From Enterococcus plantarum (lineage in GTDB: Bacteria; Bacillota; Bacilli; Lactobacillales; Enterococcaceae), in NCBI RefSeq assembly GCF_001730295.1, contig NZ_MIKA01000004.1, positions 41,994 through 105,993 of the forward strand: a stretch of DNA of 64,000 nucleotides. Direction: 5' to 3'. The notes under the pieces are model-generated. The model saw nothing but the letters and a program-made list of their open reading frames with translations. It made no database searches and had not been told where the DNA came from. Below are positions 8,795 through 17,322 of the stretch, in pieces; position 1 is the stretch's first letter, and each line of letters starts with the position of its first letter. Position numbers and translations under genes: made by a program.

Positions 8795-10255
8795 ATGGCT
8801 AATCACGTAAAATTTAAGGACAGCTATGTTTATGTTTTATTTACAGTATTGTTTACATTGCTTGCTGTAACGAACGGCTCAAAGGTCTTTGCATCAGAGT
8901 TTGAACCAAACCAAGTTCTCGGTTCAACTAATTGGGAAGGAACATTCGTTTACGATGCACAAGGAAATGACGTAACCAGTCAAAATAGTAATTTTATCGG
9001 ACGAGCAAAATATGACGCAACTACGAATCGCTATGAGTTTTTTGACAAGCAAACCAATGTTTCTAGAGGGGATAAAGGGGTATTCTTCGTTACACCAGAC
9101 GGTAAAAAAAGAATCTTACTCTCAGAACTTGGTTATCGAGCAGTTGTTGATATGGTCAGATTAGACAAAGATATGTTTACTTATCGTAGAGAAGGTGTGC
9201 AAAAGGATGGCTCAAATGGCTTCGTTTTTGTAGAACATATTCCTTATAGTGGGGAATTAACCTTTACATCCCAACCACCTGTCCGCTCTAAAGAAACAGG
9301 TACAATCATCAAAGATCAACCAGGGATAGATATTCTTAGTTCCACTTTTTGGCAAGGAACAAAAGCACTTGATGAGAATGGCAATGATGTTTCTGAATAC
9401 AATAGAGGGTATCTAGGCTTAGCCCGTTACGATAACAAATCAGGAAGATACGAATTCTTTGATACAGAAGGTAAATCAAGAGGTGATTTCGGTTATTACG
9501 ATGTTATTCTTGATAATAAAGAAAGAACACATATTTCTGTAGGCAGTAACTATGCCGCAACATTAGAATTAACAGAATTAAACAGCGGACGATTCACCTA
9601 TGCTAGAAATGGAAAAGATGCAACTGGTCAAGATATTACGATTACGGTTGAGCATGAACCATACACAGGAGCACTACCTTTAGACTTTACTTTTAACCCA
9701 GCTAACGAGTTGATCGTGATGCCTCCGATTAAAACAGAAGAAGATGCAGAAGGTTCTGCGAAAAGTAATGCGATTGTCGAAGTAGAAAACCTTACCACAG
9801 CGGGTACCGTTAAATTTAGTGAAAATGCGGCGACTGAAGCAAGTATTATTTTTGAAAAGCTAAACACAAAAGATAATCCATCTACTTTGAACGAAAAAGA
9901 AGCTGGAAAAGCTACAGTCAGTGTCCTTGACACACGAAAAGGGGCTGGCGAAAAAGATGAATGGACAGTCAAAACAAAGTTAACAGATGGCCCTTTTGGA
10001 AATAAAGGCTTTCTATTAAATAAACTAGGCGTTAGTTTAGAACCTTCAACACAAGATAGCACACTAACACCAAATGCTAAGGTGACAATGAATGATAGTG
10101 AGGAACATCAAGCCTTTACAATCGGTTATCAAGAAGGCAATAATGAAAGAAAAACACTGACACTAAATCCTCAATTAATAATCGGACAAAGTAGTTTATT
10201 ACAATCAGGCGTATATGGCGCTAATATCACTTGGACATTGACACCAAAAGTATAA
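8795..10255 (+). CDS. WxL-domain surface protein with two DUF4822-type repeats
   Basis: A 486-residue secreted protein. Start ATG 8795 follows TGGAGGTTTTACAA. Signal peptide about residues 1-30 (YVLFTVLFTLLAVTNG, cleavage near VFA-SE). Two homologous modules of about 115 residues follow (roughly 35-150 and 180-295): each begins STxWxGT, has AYD-type strands and ends with an EHxPYxGxL motif, the DUF4822 pattern. The C-terminal part (about 310-486) is a WxL domain with DEWTVKTKL and the terminal TWTLTPKV. WxL domains attach non-covalently to peptidoglycan. The DUF916 and LPXTG-like genes downstream complete the usual WxL cassette. Substrate or host ligand unknown. Confidence 0.88.
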   Translation: MANHVKFKDSYVYVLFTVLFTLLAVTNGSKVFASEFEPNQVLGSTNWEGTFVYDAQGNDVTSQNSNFIGRAKYDATTNRYEFFDKQTNVSRGDKGVFFVTPDGKKRILLSELGYRAVVDMVRLDKDMFTYRREGVQKDGSNGFVFVEHIPYSGELTFTSQPPVRSKETGTIIKDQPGIDILSSTFWQGTKALDENGNDVSEYNRGYLGLARYDNKSGRYEFFDTEGKSRGDFGYYDVILDNKERTHISVGSNYAATLELTELNSGRFTYARNGKDATGQDITITVEHEPYTGALPLDFTFNPANELIVMPPIKTEEDAEGSAKSNAIVEVENLTTAGTVKFSENAATEASIIFEKLNTKDNPSTLNEKEAGKATVSVLDTRKGAGEKDEWTVKTKLTDGPFGNKGFLLNKLGVSLEPSTQDSTLTPNAKVTMNDSEEHQAFTIGYQEGNNERKTLTLNPQLIIGQSSLLQSGVYGANITWTLTPKV

Positions 10256-10267
10256 ACTAAACACTTA

Positions 10268-10307
10268 GAGACTAAGGCATAACTCCTTGAGTTAGAACCT
10301 TGGTCTC
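10268..10307. terminator. EFAR-like stem-loop between WxL and DUF916 genes (copy 2)
   Basis: GAGACTAAGG ... CCTTGGTCTC stem with an inner ACTCCTTGAGTT hairpin. It matches the first module of the repeats at 5505 and 32576, and may attenuate read-through into the next gene. Confidence 0.6.
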
Positions 10308-10339
10308 TTATCAAATTTTTTTATAAAGGAGTCTAGAAA

Positions 10340-11338
10340 ATGAACGCCAAAAGCCTATCCCATTCCCTACTATTTTTATTAGCCAGTCTATTTCTCCTAC
10401 TTATGTTTCCTAATACAGCTTCAGCACAGGAAACTGCTTACTACCTAAAGCCATTGATTCCAGAAAATCAGATAGAAAATACGGAGGATTATTTTAATAT
10501 CGCCACATCCTCCGCAATTGATCAAACCCTTGAATTATTGATTGTAAACGAATCAGCTGAGGAAAAAGAGATGAACGTAACCATTTTGGATGGAATGACC
10601 ACAAAAGATGGTGCAATCAGCTATGCTGTAGATCATAAATACGATCCAGCCCAACAATATAAACTCTCACAAATTGCTAAAGTGGAACAACAAGAAATAA
10701 CCGTTGAAGCAAATAGCACACAACTAGTAAGCGTCGTTTTAAAAGCTGAATTGAAGAACTTTGACGGGACAATCTTAGGAGCAGTCAATGTGAGCGAAAA
10801 GACCACAGAACAGCCTAACGAAGGCATAAATAATACTTTTGCCTATAACATCCCCATTAAAATTCGAGTAAATAAAGAAACTAAGAATAGTCAAATGAAC
10901 TATAAAGGTATAAATTTAGTAAATAACAAACCTGAACGATTTATAGACGTGTCTTTCCAAAACCCCATACCAACTATCATCCGGGATCTAACTCTTTCAT
11001 TTGAAATTTATAAAAAGGGGCAACCTACGAAGATTCTTTTTAAAAACAGTATGACTGGTATCGAAATAGCGCCAAATAGTCTGTTTTCCCCCGAATTATC
11101 CCTTACAAATTCCAAGCTAAAAGCAGGTAATTATGTATTAAAAACCACTGGAAAATCTGAGGGGATCAATGAAGTTTGGGAAAGTGACTTTACAATTTCA
11201 CAATCCGATTCACGTACGATTAATGAAGGTTTGGACGTATTGAATGAAGACAATAGAGCTTGGCTCATACTTGCTAGCATTGTTGCCTTACTCATTTTAG
11301 GAGGATTTGGGTATGTGTTTTACAAAAGAAAAAAGTAA
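10340..11338 (+). CDS. WxL-interacting protein (DUF916 + DUF3324), membrane anchored
   Basis: 332 residues. N-terminal signal peptide (about 1-29, SLLFLLASLFLLLMFPNTASA), then a DUF916 peptidoglycan-binding domain (about 33-155; YYLKPLIPENQ start and NFDGTILGAVNV end) and a DUF3324 domain (about 165-300). A C-terminal membrane helix (AWLILASIVALLILGGFGYVF) and KRKK tail hold it in the membrane. Proteins of this family bind WxL partners and peptidoglycan in enterococci and lactobacilli, so the WxL protein upstream is the likely partner. AAGGAG lies just before the start. Its last 26 bases overlap the next gene, which implies co-translation. Confidence 0.9.
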   Translation: MNAKSLSHSLLFLLASLFLLLMFPNTASAQETAYYLKPLIPENQIENTEDYFNIATSSAIDQTLELLIVNESAEEKEMNVTILDGMTTKDGAISYAVDHKYDPAQQYKLSQIAKVEQQEITVEANSTQLVSVVLKAELKNFDGTILGAVNVSEKTTEQPNEGINNTFAYNIPIKIRVNKETKNSQMNYKGINLVNNKPERFIDVSFQNPIPTIIRDLTLSFEIYKKGQPTKILFKNSMTGIEIAPNSLFSPELSLTNSKLKAGNYVLKTTGKSEGINEVWESDFTISQSDSRTINEGLDVLNEDNRAWLILASIVALLILGGFGYVFYKRKK

Positions 11339-11594
11339 AGCCTTGATAACCATCTTTCTAACCTCGATAATCAGTTTATTTTATTATCCTAACACTGCAA
11401 ATAGCGAAACCATTGTAAGCGAAGTGACTGTCGAAGTTCATAGAGATACTTCAACTCTAGAACAAGTTGTCCAGGGTATTCTTCCAAAAACAAATGAAGA
11501 GCTAGGACTTTTTTTAAGTTGGATCGGTGGATTCCTACTCATAGGATTTGTTGTTTTGATCTCGTTTTATTTTGTACACAATAAATACAGCTAA
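11313..11594 (+). CDS. Short LPXTG-like surface protein of WxL cassette
   Basis: 93 residues. The ATG at 11313 is chosen from the AGGAGGA seven bases upstream; a TTG at 11307 is too close. Signal peptide (LITIFLTSIISLFYYPNTANS), about 25 exposed residues, then LPKTNEELG, a hydrophobic helix (LFLSWIGGFLLIGFVVLISFYFV) and a short HNKYS tail. LPKTN departs from LPxTG at the last position, so cleavage by a housekeeping sortase is uncertain, and the tail is weakly charged. Small LPXTG proteins of this kind commonly accompany WxL and DUF916 genes. Confidence 0.8.
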   Translation: MCFTKEKSKALITIFLTSIISLFYYPNTANSETIVSEVTVEVHRDTSTLEQVVQGILPKTNEELGLFLSWIGGFLLIGFVVLISFYFVHNKYS

Positions 11595-11750
11595 ATATAA
11601 ATCAGATTACTCCTTATTTAGCATCCTGTGAAATTCAATGGCATATAGAATTGACGTAGCAATCATATTGTGTTTATTTAACACAATTTTCTTTGAAATT
11701 CTTGATGAATACTCATGGGAAGCTCCAATTCTTCTTTATATCCAGCTTTT

Positions 11751-11806
11751 ATTCGCATTTAGGGTGTGAAACAAAAGTGATTTTTACTTTTGTCCACACC
11801 CACACA
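11751..11806 (-). repeat. EFAR-like repeat, copy 3 (first stem-loop only)
   Basis: TAGGGTGTGAAACAAAAGT and ACTTTTGTCCACACCC form a long stem. It is the reverse complement of the left module of the repeat at 45841. It lies between convergent genes and may serve as a two-way terminator. Confidence 0.7.
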
Positions 11807-11821
11807 CTCAACCAACGATTG

Positions 11822-12388
11822 CTAAAAATCATATTCCGCTTCTTTTTGCTGAATCATTGTTTGATACGTATCCAGTAATAAGAAAAAGTCATCCACGAAT
11901 CGATCCAATCGAAATTCAATATCGGGATTTTTAATTTCTTGGCGAATGATATCTTGATCTGTAATAAACACATAATTCGGCACTAAATTAGCTTTCATAT
12001 AGCTTAGTACTGGGCGGATTTGTTGCTCCGGAATCAAAAAGTGTTTCTCTGACCCCGCAGTGACGATCATTCCTGCTACTTTATTGCGGAAAGCATTGAG
12101 TGGCAACATATCAAACAAATTCTTCAATGTTCCAGGCATCGATGCTTGGAAAATCGGCGTGCCAATAATCAAGCCATCTGCCTCCATGATTTTTTTCAAT
12201 GCCGCCCCAACTTCGCCTTCGTGCTGAAGATATTCCCGTCCATCAGCGAATGGAAATTGGATTTCAGAAAAATCAATCACGTCTATTTCCACATCTTTAC
12301 GCACTTTTTTTATGTTATTGATCGTATAATTGACAGCCACTCTTGATTTACTACCAAAAGCGGAGCCGATTATTGCAACTATTTTCAT
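11822..12388 (-). CDS. NAD(P)H-dependent FMN reductase-type flavoprotein
   Basis: 188 residues, flavodoxin-like fold. The N-terminus KIVAIIGSAFGSKSR is the phosphate-binding loop, LIIGTPIFQASMPGTLKNLFD is the flavin-binding segment, and FRNKVAGMIVTAGS follows the family pattern of NADPH-dependent FMN reductases (SsuE/azoreductase-like). ATG 12388 has AGGA nine bases upstream. It follows the LLM monooxygenase gene by 11 bp, so it probably supplies reduced flavin to that enzyme. Substrate unknown. Confidence 0.88.
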   Translation of the reverse strand: MKIVAIIGSAFGSKSRVAVNYTINNIKKVRKDVEIDVIDFSEIQFPFADGREYLQHEGEVGAALKKIMEADGLIIGTPIFQASMPGTLKNLFDMLPLNAFRNKVAGMIVTAGSEKHFLIPEQQIRPVLSYMKANLVPNYVFITDQDIIRQEIKNPDIEFRLDRFVDDFFLLLDTYQTMIQQKEAEYDF

Positions 12389-12399
12389 CACTATTCATC

Positions 12400-13479
12400 C
12401 TATTCTTTGGTATACTTTTTAACTTCTGGCATCACTTTGGTCGCAATCAATTCAATATTTTTCTTCACTAGATCCAGCGGTACACCGCCAAAATCGATTT
12501 GTGCCATAAAACGTTGATGTCCGTATAACTCGTATTGATACAGCATCTTCTCGATGATTTCATTGACGCCGCCGACCATTAGCGTATCTCTAGTATCTTG
12601 TGATTGAGCAAAATGTTGTTTAGGATATGTTCCACCACGAATCGCTGACCAACCGGCATTTAAAAATGGATACATTTCTTTACGCGCTTGGCTACCAGTC
12701 TCTGCAACATAAAATAAACTTGTTGTCGCAAGAGGAAATTCTGTTTCTTCATAGCCTGCTTCTTTCAATGACAAACGATACGCATCCACTGCTCGTTTGA
12801 AAATCGGTGCAGGTCCTGCTAATGTCGTCAACATCATTGGAATACCGTCTAATCCAGCCTTGATCGCACTATCTGCTGGACCACCCACTGCACGCCAAAC
12901 AGGTAAATGTCCACGAAGCGGTTGGGGTAAAATTTCTGCATTCTGTAACGGTGCACGAAATGCGCCTTCCCAGTTCATTCGTTTATTTGGTGTCGCTTCA
13001 TTCAATAATTTTAACAAGTGCATTTTTTCTTCAAACAGTTCTTCATAATCTTTTAAATCAAATCCAAGAAGTTCGTAAACACCAACACGTGAACCTCGAC
13101 CCGCCACTATTTCAGCGCGACCATTTGAAATTAAATCTAACGTGGCATATTCTTCATACACTCGGACTGGATCGTTGGTACTTAAAACTGTCACTGAACT
13201 AGAAATCTTAATGTCTTTTGTTTGCGCTGCGATTGCTGATAGAATCACTTGGTTTGCTTGCCCGATAAAATGACTTTGATGGCTTTCACCAACACCAAAC
13301 ACGTCGATGCCTGCTTCGTCAGCAAACTTTGCTGCTTCGATAATATCATTGATTCGTTGTTGCTCGCTGATCAGCTTTCCTGTCATTGGATTTTTAACGT
13401 GATCTCCTAGTGAATATAACCCGATTTCCATGCCTTTTGAAGAATCGATTCCGAATTTTTCGTTCATTTTTTTATTCAT
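12400..13479 (-). CDS. LLM-class flavin-dependent oxidoreductase (luciferase-like)
   Basis: 359 residues of the bacterial luciferase-like monooxygenase superfamily (TIM barrel). Visible: FGVGESHQSHFIGQANQVILSA is cut here to the core FGVGESHQSHF near residue 50, SSSVTVLSTNDPVRVYEEYA with the cis-peptide region, GRAEIVAGRGSRVGVYELLG, and the WRAVGGPADSAIKAG strand. The start is ATG 13479, with AAGGAGTG ten bases before it; an upstream ATG at 13500 has no site. Middle gene of a MarR-LLM-FMN reductase operon. Such pairs oxidise small molecules with reduced FMN; the true substrate cannot be told. Confidence 0.9.
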   Translation of the reverse strand: MNKKMNEKFGIDSSKGMEIGLYSLGDHVKNPMTGKLISEQQRINDIIEAAKFADEAGIDVFGVGESHQSHFIGQANQVILSAIAAQTKDIKISSSVTVLSTNDPVRVYEEYATLDLISNGRAEIVAGRGSRVGVYELLGFDLKDYEELFEEKMHLLKLLNEATPNKRMNWEGAFRAPLQNAEILPQPLRGHLPVWRAVGGPADSAIKAGLDGIPMMLTTLAGPAPIFKRAVDAYRLSLKEAGYEETEFPLATTSLFYVAETGSQARKEMYPFLNAGWSAIRGGTYPKQHFAQSQDTRDTLMVGGVNEIIEKMLYQYELYGHQRFMAQIDFGGVPLDLVKKNIELIATKVMPEVKKYTKE

Positions 13480-13513
13480 TTTCCTACACTCCTTTTTCAT
13501 GCTCTAACTATTG

Positions 13514-13939
13514 TTATGATTTCATCAATTTTTTGCTGATTTTTGCTAGTTGAAGTACTTCTTGCTTCGTTAAATTATCAAATGCGGATGCTTGCAGCTT
13601 ACTTTGGACAATAAAGCAATTGTCTAGTTGCTGTTGTCCTTTACCCGTCAGGGAAATGTATTTTTCCTTCCATTCTTGTTGGCGTGTGATCCAGCCATCC
13701 GTTTCAAACTGTTTGATCATTTGCGAAACACCGCCCTTGGAGATAAGTAATTTCTCCCCTAGTTCCTTTTGCGTGATTGGTTGGTTTTCCTGAATCTGAT
13801 GAAGCATATCAAACTTTGAAGCATTTAGGTCATATTGTTTTAAAAACTCATTGGACTGGAGATTGCTTTTTTGAACAAACTGCAAGATGGACATCCAACA
13901 ACTTAATTTTACTTTTTCTGTAAGTGATAGTTTTTCCAT
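13514..13939 (-). CDS. MarR-family transcriptional regulator
   Basis: 141 residues. Winged helix: ENQPITQKELGEKLLISKGGVSQMIKQFETDGWITRQ (shown in parts: recognition helix near residues 65-80) with a wing at EWKEKYISLTGKGQQ. First gene of the operon with the LLM oxidoreductase and FMN reductase, 34 bp before the next gene. A palindrome just upstream of its ribosome-binding site suggests autorepression. MarR proteins usually respond to small aromatic or electrophilic ligands, which fits an operon of flavin enzymes. Confidence 0.92.
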   Translation of the reverse strand: MEKLSLTEKVKLSCWMSILQFVQKSNLQSNEFLKQYDLNASKFDMLHQIQENQPITQKELGEKLLISKGGVSQMIKQFETDGWITRQQEWKEKYISLTGKGQQQLDNCFIVQSKLQASAFDNLTKQEVLQLAKISKKLMKS

Positions 13940-13957
13940 TTTTCTGAACCTCCTTTT

Positions 13958-13973
13958 AGTTTAGAACTAAACT
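13958..13973. promoter_or_regulatory. Putative MarR operator
   Basis: AGTTTAG-AA-CTAAACT, perfect 7-bp arms, lies between the -10 box and the ribosome-binding site (AGGAGG, 13947-13952) of the MarR gene. Confidence 0.65.
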
Positions 13974-13982
13974 GATAACGCT

Positions 13983-14011
13983 AGTATAATACACTTACTA
14001 AAAATAAGCAA
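13983..14011 (-). promoter_or_regulatory. Promoter of MarR-LLM-FMN reductase operon
   Basis: Minus-strand TTGCTT (14006-14011), 17-base spacer, TATACT (13983-13988). The palindrome at 13958 starts about 10 bp downstream, where it could block initiation. Confidence 0.6.
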
Positions 14012-14162
14012 ACTGTTTTTACTTTTTATCTCTAACTTGTATTACGATTAACACTAACCTTAGCTGACATACAATTCTTCTCTTTGATTCTTTCCAGTAT
14101 TATTAGTATAATGAGTATGTTTTTCAGAATCTAACCGAAAGCAATAGAGTGGAGAGTATAAA

Positions 14163-15146
14163 ATGATGAATAATTTTTGGGCAGATCTACCAAAGCCTTT
14201 TTTTATTTTAGCACCGATGGAAGATGTGACCGATGTTGTCTTTCGCCATGTTGTCAAAGAAGCAGGCGCACCGGATGTCTTTTTTACTGAATTTACGAAT
14301 TCGGATAGTTATTGCCACCCAGATGGTAAGGATAGCGTGCGTGGACGTCTCGTTTTTACCGAAGATGAACAGCCGATGGTCGCTCATATTTGGGGCGATA
14401 AGCCTGAGTTCTTTAGAGAGATGAGCCTTGGATTAGCCGAAATGGGTTTCAAAGGTGTCGATATCAATATGGGTTGTCCTGTCCCTAATGTAGCGGGGCG
14501 TGGCAAAGGGAGCGGCCTTATTTTACGACCAGAAGTAGCGGCTGAACTGATTGAAGCAGCCAAAGCTGGCGGTTTACCCGTTAGTGTTAAAACACGTATC
14601 GGCTATGCGGAAATCGCTGAGTTGGAAGACTGGATCACTCACTTATTAAAACAAGATATTGCCAACTTGTCTGTTCATTTAAGAACACGAAATGAAATGA
14701 GTAAAGTCGACGCCCATTGGGATCTTATACCTCAAATCATGGAAATCCGTGATCGCATTGCACCGCAAACACTGATTACGATCAATGGTGATATTCCTGA
14801 TCGTCAAACAGGTCTGAAACTTGCAGAGCAATACGGTGTAGATGGCATCATGATTGGTCGCGGAATTTTTAAAAATCCTTATGCGTTTGAAAAGGAACCG
14901 AAAGACCATTCGCCTCAAGAGTTGCTTGGATTATTAGAGATGCAGCTTGATTTACAGGATCATTATGCGGAAATAGTTCCACGCTCCATCGTTGGTTTGC
15001 ACCGTTTCTTTAAGATTTATGTGAAGGGATTTCCTGGCGCTAGTGACTTGCGTGTGAAATTAATGGGGACGAAATCGACAGATGAAGTGCGAGAGATTTT
15101 AGGGGCGTTTTATAAAGTGAAACCAAATGAGCCTTTATCAGAATAA
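14163..15146 (+). CDS. tRNA-dihydrouridine synthase
   Basis: FMN enzyme that reduces uridine in the tRNA D-loop. 327 residues, TIM barrel then helical domain. Motifs: [14 protein letters not shown] (residues about 17-30), [11 protein letters not shown] with the conserved Cys (about 103), [24 protein letters not shown], and the phosphate-binding [15 protein letters not shown]. Which Dus subfamily it belongs to cannot be decided here. A GGAG site precedes ATG 14163; a second ATG at 14166 is equally possible. Terminator follows at 15166. Confidence 0.93.
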   Translation: MMNNFWADLPKPFFILAPMEDVTDVVFRHVVKEAGAPDVFFTEFTNSDSYCHPDGKDSVRGRLVFTEDEQPMVAHIWGDKPEFFREMSLGLAEMGFKGVDINMGCPVPNVAGRGKGSGLILRPEVAAELIEAAKAGGLPVSVKTRIGYAEIAELEDWITHLLKQDIANLSVHLRTRNEMSKVDAHWDLIPQIMEIRDRIAPQTLITINGDIPDRQTGLKLAEQYGVDGIMIGRGIFKNPYAFEKEPKDHSPQELLGLLEMQLDLQDHYAEIVPRSIVGLHRFFKIYVKGFPGASDLRVKLMGTKSTDEVREILGAFYKVKPNEPLSE

Positions 15147-15165
15147 TACGGTTATATAGTTGTTT

Positions 15166-15195
15166 TAAGCGCATCTAGAAATAGAGCGCTTTTTC
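15166..15195 (+). terminator. Intrinsic terminator of dus gene
   Basis: AAGCGC-A-TCTA, GAAA loop, TAGA-GCGCTT, then TTTTC. Confidence 0.8.
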
Positions 15196-15234
15196 TTTTA
15201 CTACCGAGATTTAGTAAGTACGAAAAAAATAGTA

Positions 15235-15263
15235 TAAAAAAGCACCCACTTTTTGTAGGTACT
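15235..15263 (-). terminator. Intrinsic terminator of lipoprotein gene
   Basis: On the minus strand AGTACCTAC, AAAAA loop, GTGGGTGCT (nine pairs with wobbles), then TTTTTT. Confidence 0.75.
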
Positions 15264-15308
15264 TCATATAAGATATCGCAATGTTTTGTTATCAAGGTCT
15301 CTAAAAAC

Positions 15309-16037
15309 TTAGTCAGCTTTATAATAGACATACTCTGCTCGAACAGATGTCGCGGTGTTTTGCGTACCCACAGCAACAATTTTATCTCTGGTGATATCCC
15401 CTTCTAATATGTCACCCATTATACCTTTTGGTAAGAAGGACACGTAGATTACCGCACTTGGGAGATTACTTCGTAAAGAAACAAACCCTTGGTTCTCTTC
15501 AAGCCCTAATTGTTGTTCATACGATTTGACTTTATTACTATCTCCCATAAACGATACTAACTCAGGCGTCCCCTCTGGTGAATTTAGTTGGGGAATATCT
15601 ACATTTAGCCCAGTTATTTCTGCGGCTTGCTTCTGGTTTGAAATGTCTGTAAAACTCATTGTATTGTTTGCCACAAAAATTGTATTTCCTAATCCATTTA
15701 CCCAAGTTCCATTGAGACTTGTGAAATCACCTTGTTGAATTTGAGAAAGGTCCATCGATTCAATGACTTCGTTTGCTTGCCCTTCTCCTGTTTGTTCCTG
15801 TGATGCATCTGTTTCTTTTGTCTCCTGAACTATGCTAGATTGCGTAGTTGTTTGTTCTGTGGTTTCTTTAGTTTCTTTGGTTTCTTTCATACTAGTAGTC
15901 AACTCTGTAGTTTCTCTACTGCTAGATGATGTTGTAGCCGTATCTACGCTTGATTTACCAGAATTGTTACACCCTACTAAAACCCCCAGAAACACCAGGC
16001 TCAAACCTAACAAAATAGTGCTCTTTATTTTTTTCAC
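15309..16037 (-). CDS. Lipoprotein with Thr/Ser/Glu-rich linker and DUF6287-type domain
   Basis: 242 residues. Lipobox LVFLGVLVGC sets the acylated Cys near residue 23. Residues about 25-90 are a low-complexity linker with repeated KETKETTEQTT-like units, which would lift the folded part off the membrane. The rest contains MDLSQIQQGDFTSLNGTWVN, typical of the DUF6287 family, followed by a beta-rich domain. Function unknown. The repeated ETKET codons make the linker prone to length variation. It lies alone between two terminators. Confidence 0.82.
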   Translation of the reverse strand: MKKIKSTILLGLSLVFLGVLVGCNNSGKSSVDTATTSSSSRETTELTTSMKETKETKETTEQTTTQSSIVQETKETDASQEQTGEGQANEVIESMDLSQIQQGDFTSLNGTWVNGLGNTIFVANNTMSFTDISNQKQAAEITGLNVDIPQLNSPEGTPELVSFMGDSNKVKSYEQQLGLEENQGFVSLRSNLPSAVIYVSFLPKGIMGDILEGDITRDKIVAVGTQNTATSVRAEYVYYKAD

Positions 16038-16186
16038 ACCAAATCCTCCAAGTCTTTTGTATAACCTTTAAACTATACGTATCCCTGTTATAATAATATA
16101 CATTATACGCCTCGTCTATCTTTAAATGATAGCTAACTAGACTAGCATAACCTTTCTACATGCTTCAAGGAAAGGTTTTACTCGGT

Positions 16187-17296
16187 TTAACGCCTATTTT
16201 TCTTAATAAATTCACTAATATCTCGCATACAATCTTCTGCCTGTGGATAATTTCCTACATGATCAATGTATGCATGCCCCATACCTTTGTATAAAGTAAA
16301 GGTCGTATCCACTCCTAAATCAACCAATTTTTTAGCATATGCTAAGCTTTCAAAGGTTAAGAAGTCATGTTCTCCTGAAGTGATCATCGTTGTTGGCATT
16401 TTTTCACTGACTGACATATAGGGTGTTAAGTATTTATTTAAAATATCTTTTGTCCCTAAAATATCGGATAAACTGGTCGTCATTTCACCAAAAATCTCAA
16501 TACCGGGACGAATAACATTGGCTTGTTTCGCGTAAATCGCTACATCCTGATCGATATCAAATTCAGTATATTCATCCTTGATCCCACCCATATTAAGCGT
16601 TGGGTAAAGTAAAATTTGACCACATACATCGTCACGATTTTCTTCAATATTTCTGTTACTACAATACGCTGTTAAGTTCCCACCAGCGCTATCTCCCGCG
16701 ACGAAAATACTCCGCTTATCAGCTCCCCATTCTTCCACATGGTCGGCTAACCATCTTAAGCCAGTGTAACAATCCGTATGCCCGATTGGAAAAGGATTTT
16801 CAGGTGCTAAACGATAGTCGATACTGACCGCAATCATATTGGTTTGACTAACAAATAACCTCAAGGCTTCTCTCACAACATCCGTACTACCAGCAAAGAA
16901 ACCACCGCCATGAATAAAATAGAGCACAGGTGAATGAGCCATCGGTTTTTCCGATTGAAAACGAGTCATGGGAATATCAAAACCATCTTCCGCTTTAATC
17001 GTAAAAGTCATTTCTTTAATGTCCTCTTCAACCATTGGTGTCGAATCTACGCTATTAAACATTTTTCGCAAACGTTTGATTGATTTTGGACTAGCATCCA
17101 TTTTCAGCATACTTTTGGGGATAAATTTCATCAGTAGACTCATTTTTTTAGCCCCTTTATACACCCGTGGATCCATCGCACCATCAATATCGCAATCTGG
17201 AATTGGTTTTACGATGACCGACACATCGCGACGTGTTTCTGTATATTGATTATTTTTAATCGCTTCTACTAATTTTAGATCGTATTCCCGTGCCAT
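16187..17296 (-). CDS. Alpha/beta hydrolase (HSL-type esterase)
   Basis: 369 residues. Hormone-sensitive-lipase type: oxyanion-hole HGGGFFAGS (near residue 125), VSIDYRLAPENPFP, nucleophile elbow GDSAGGN (near residue 200), catalytic Asp in SGEHDFLTFE and His in KGMGHAYI. ATG 17296 is chosen from GGGAGGAATCATA just upstream; a longer start at 17311 is unlikely. It follows the ROK kinase by 26 bp. Deacetylation of a sugar or oligosaccharide would fit the ROK/AraC context, but this is inference. Confidence 0.9.
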   Translation of the reverse strand: MAREYDLKLVEAIKNNQYTETRRDVSVIVKPIPDCDIDGAMDPRVYKGAKKMSLLMKFIPKSMLKMDASPKSIKRLRKMFNSVDSTPMVEEDIKEMTFTIKAEDGFDIPMTRFQSEKPMAHSPVLYFIHGGGFFAGSTDVVREALRLFVSQTNMIAVSIDYRLAPENPFPIGHTDCYTGLRWLADHVEEWGADKRSIFVAGDSAGGNLTAYCSNRNIEENRDDVCGQILLYPTLNMGGIKDEYTEFDIDQDVAIYAKQANVIRPGIEIFGEMTTSLSDILGTKDILNKYLTPYMSVSEKMPTTMITSGEHDFLTFESLAYAKKLVDLGVDTTFTLYKGMGHAYIDHVGNYPQAEDCMRDISEFIKKNRR

Positions 17297-17322
17297 TATG
17301 ATTCCTCCCAAAAGTGAAATGA

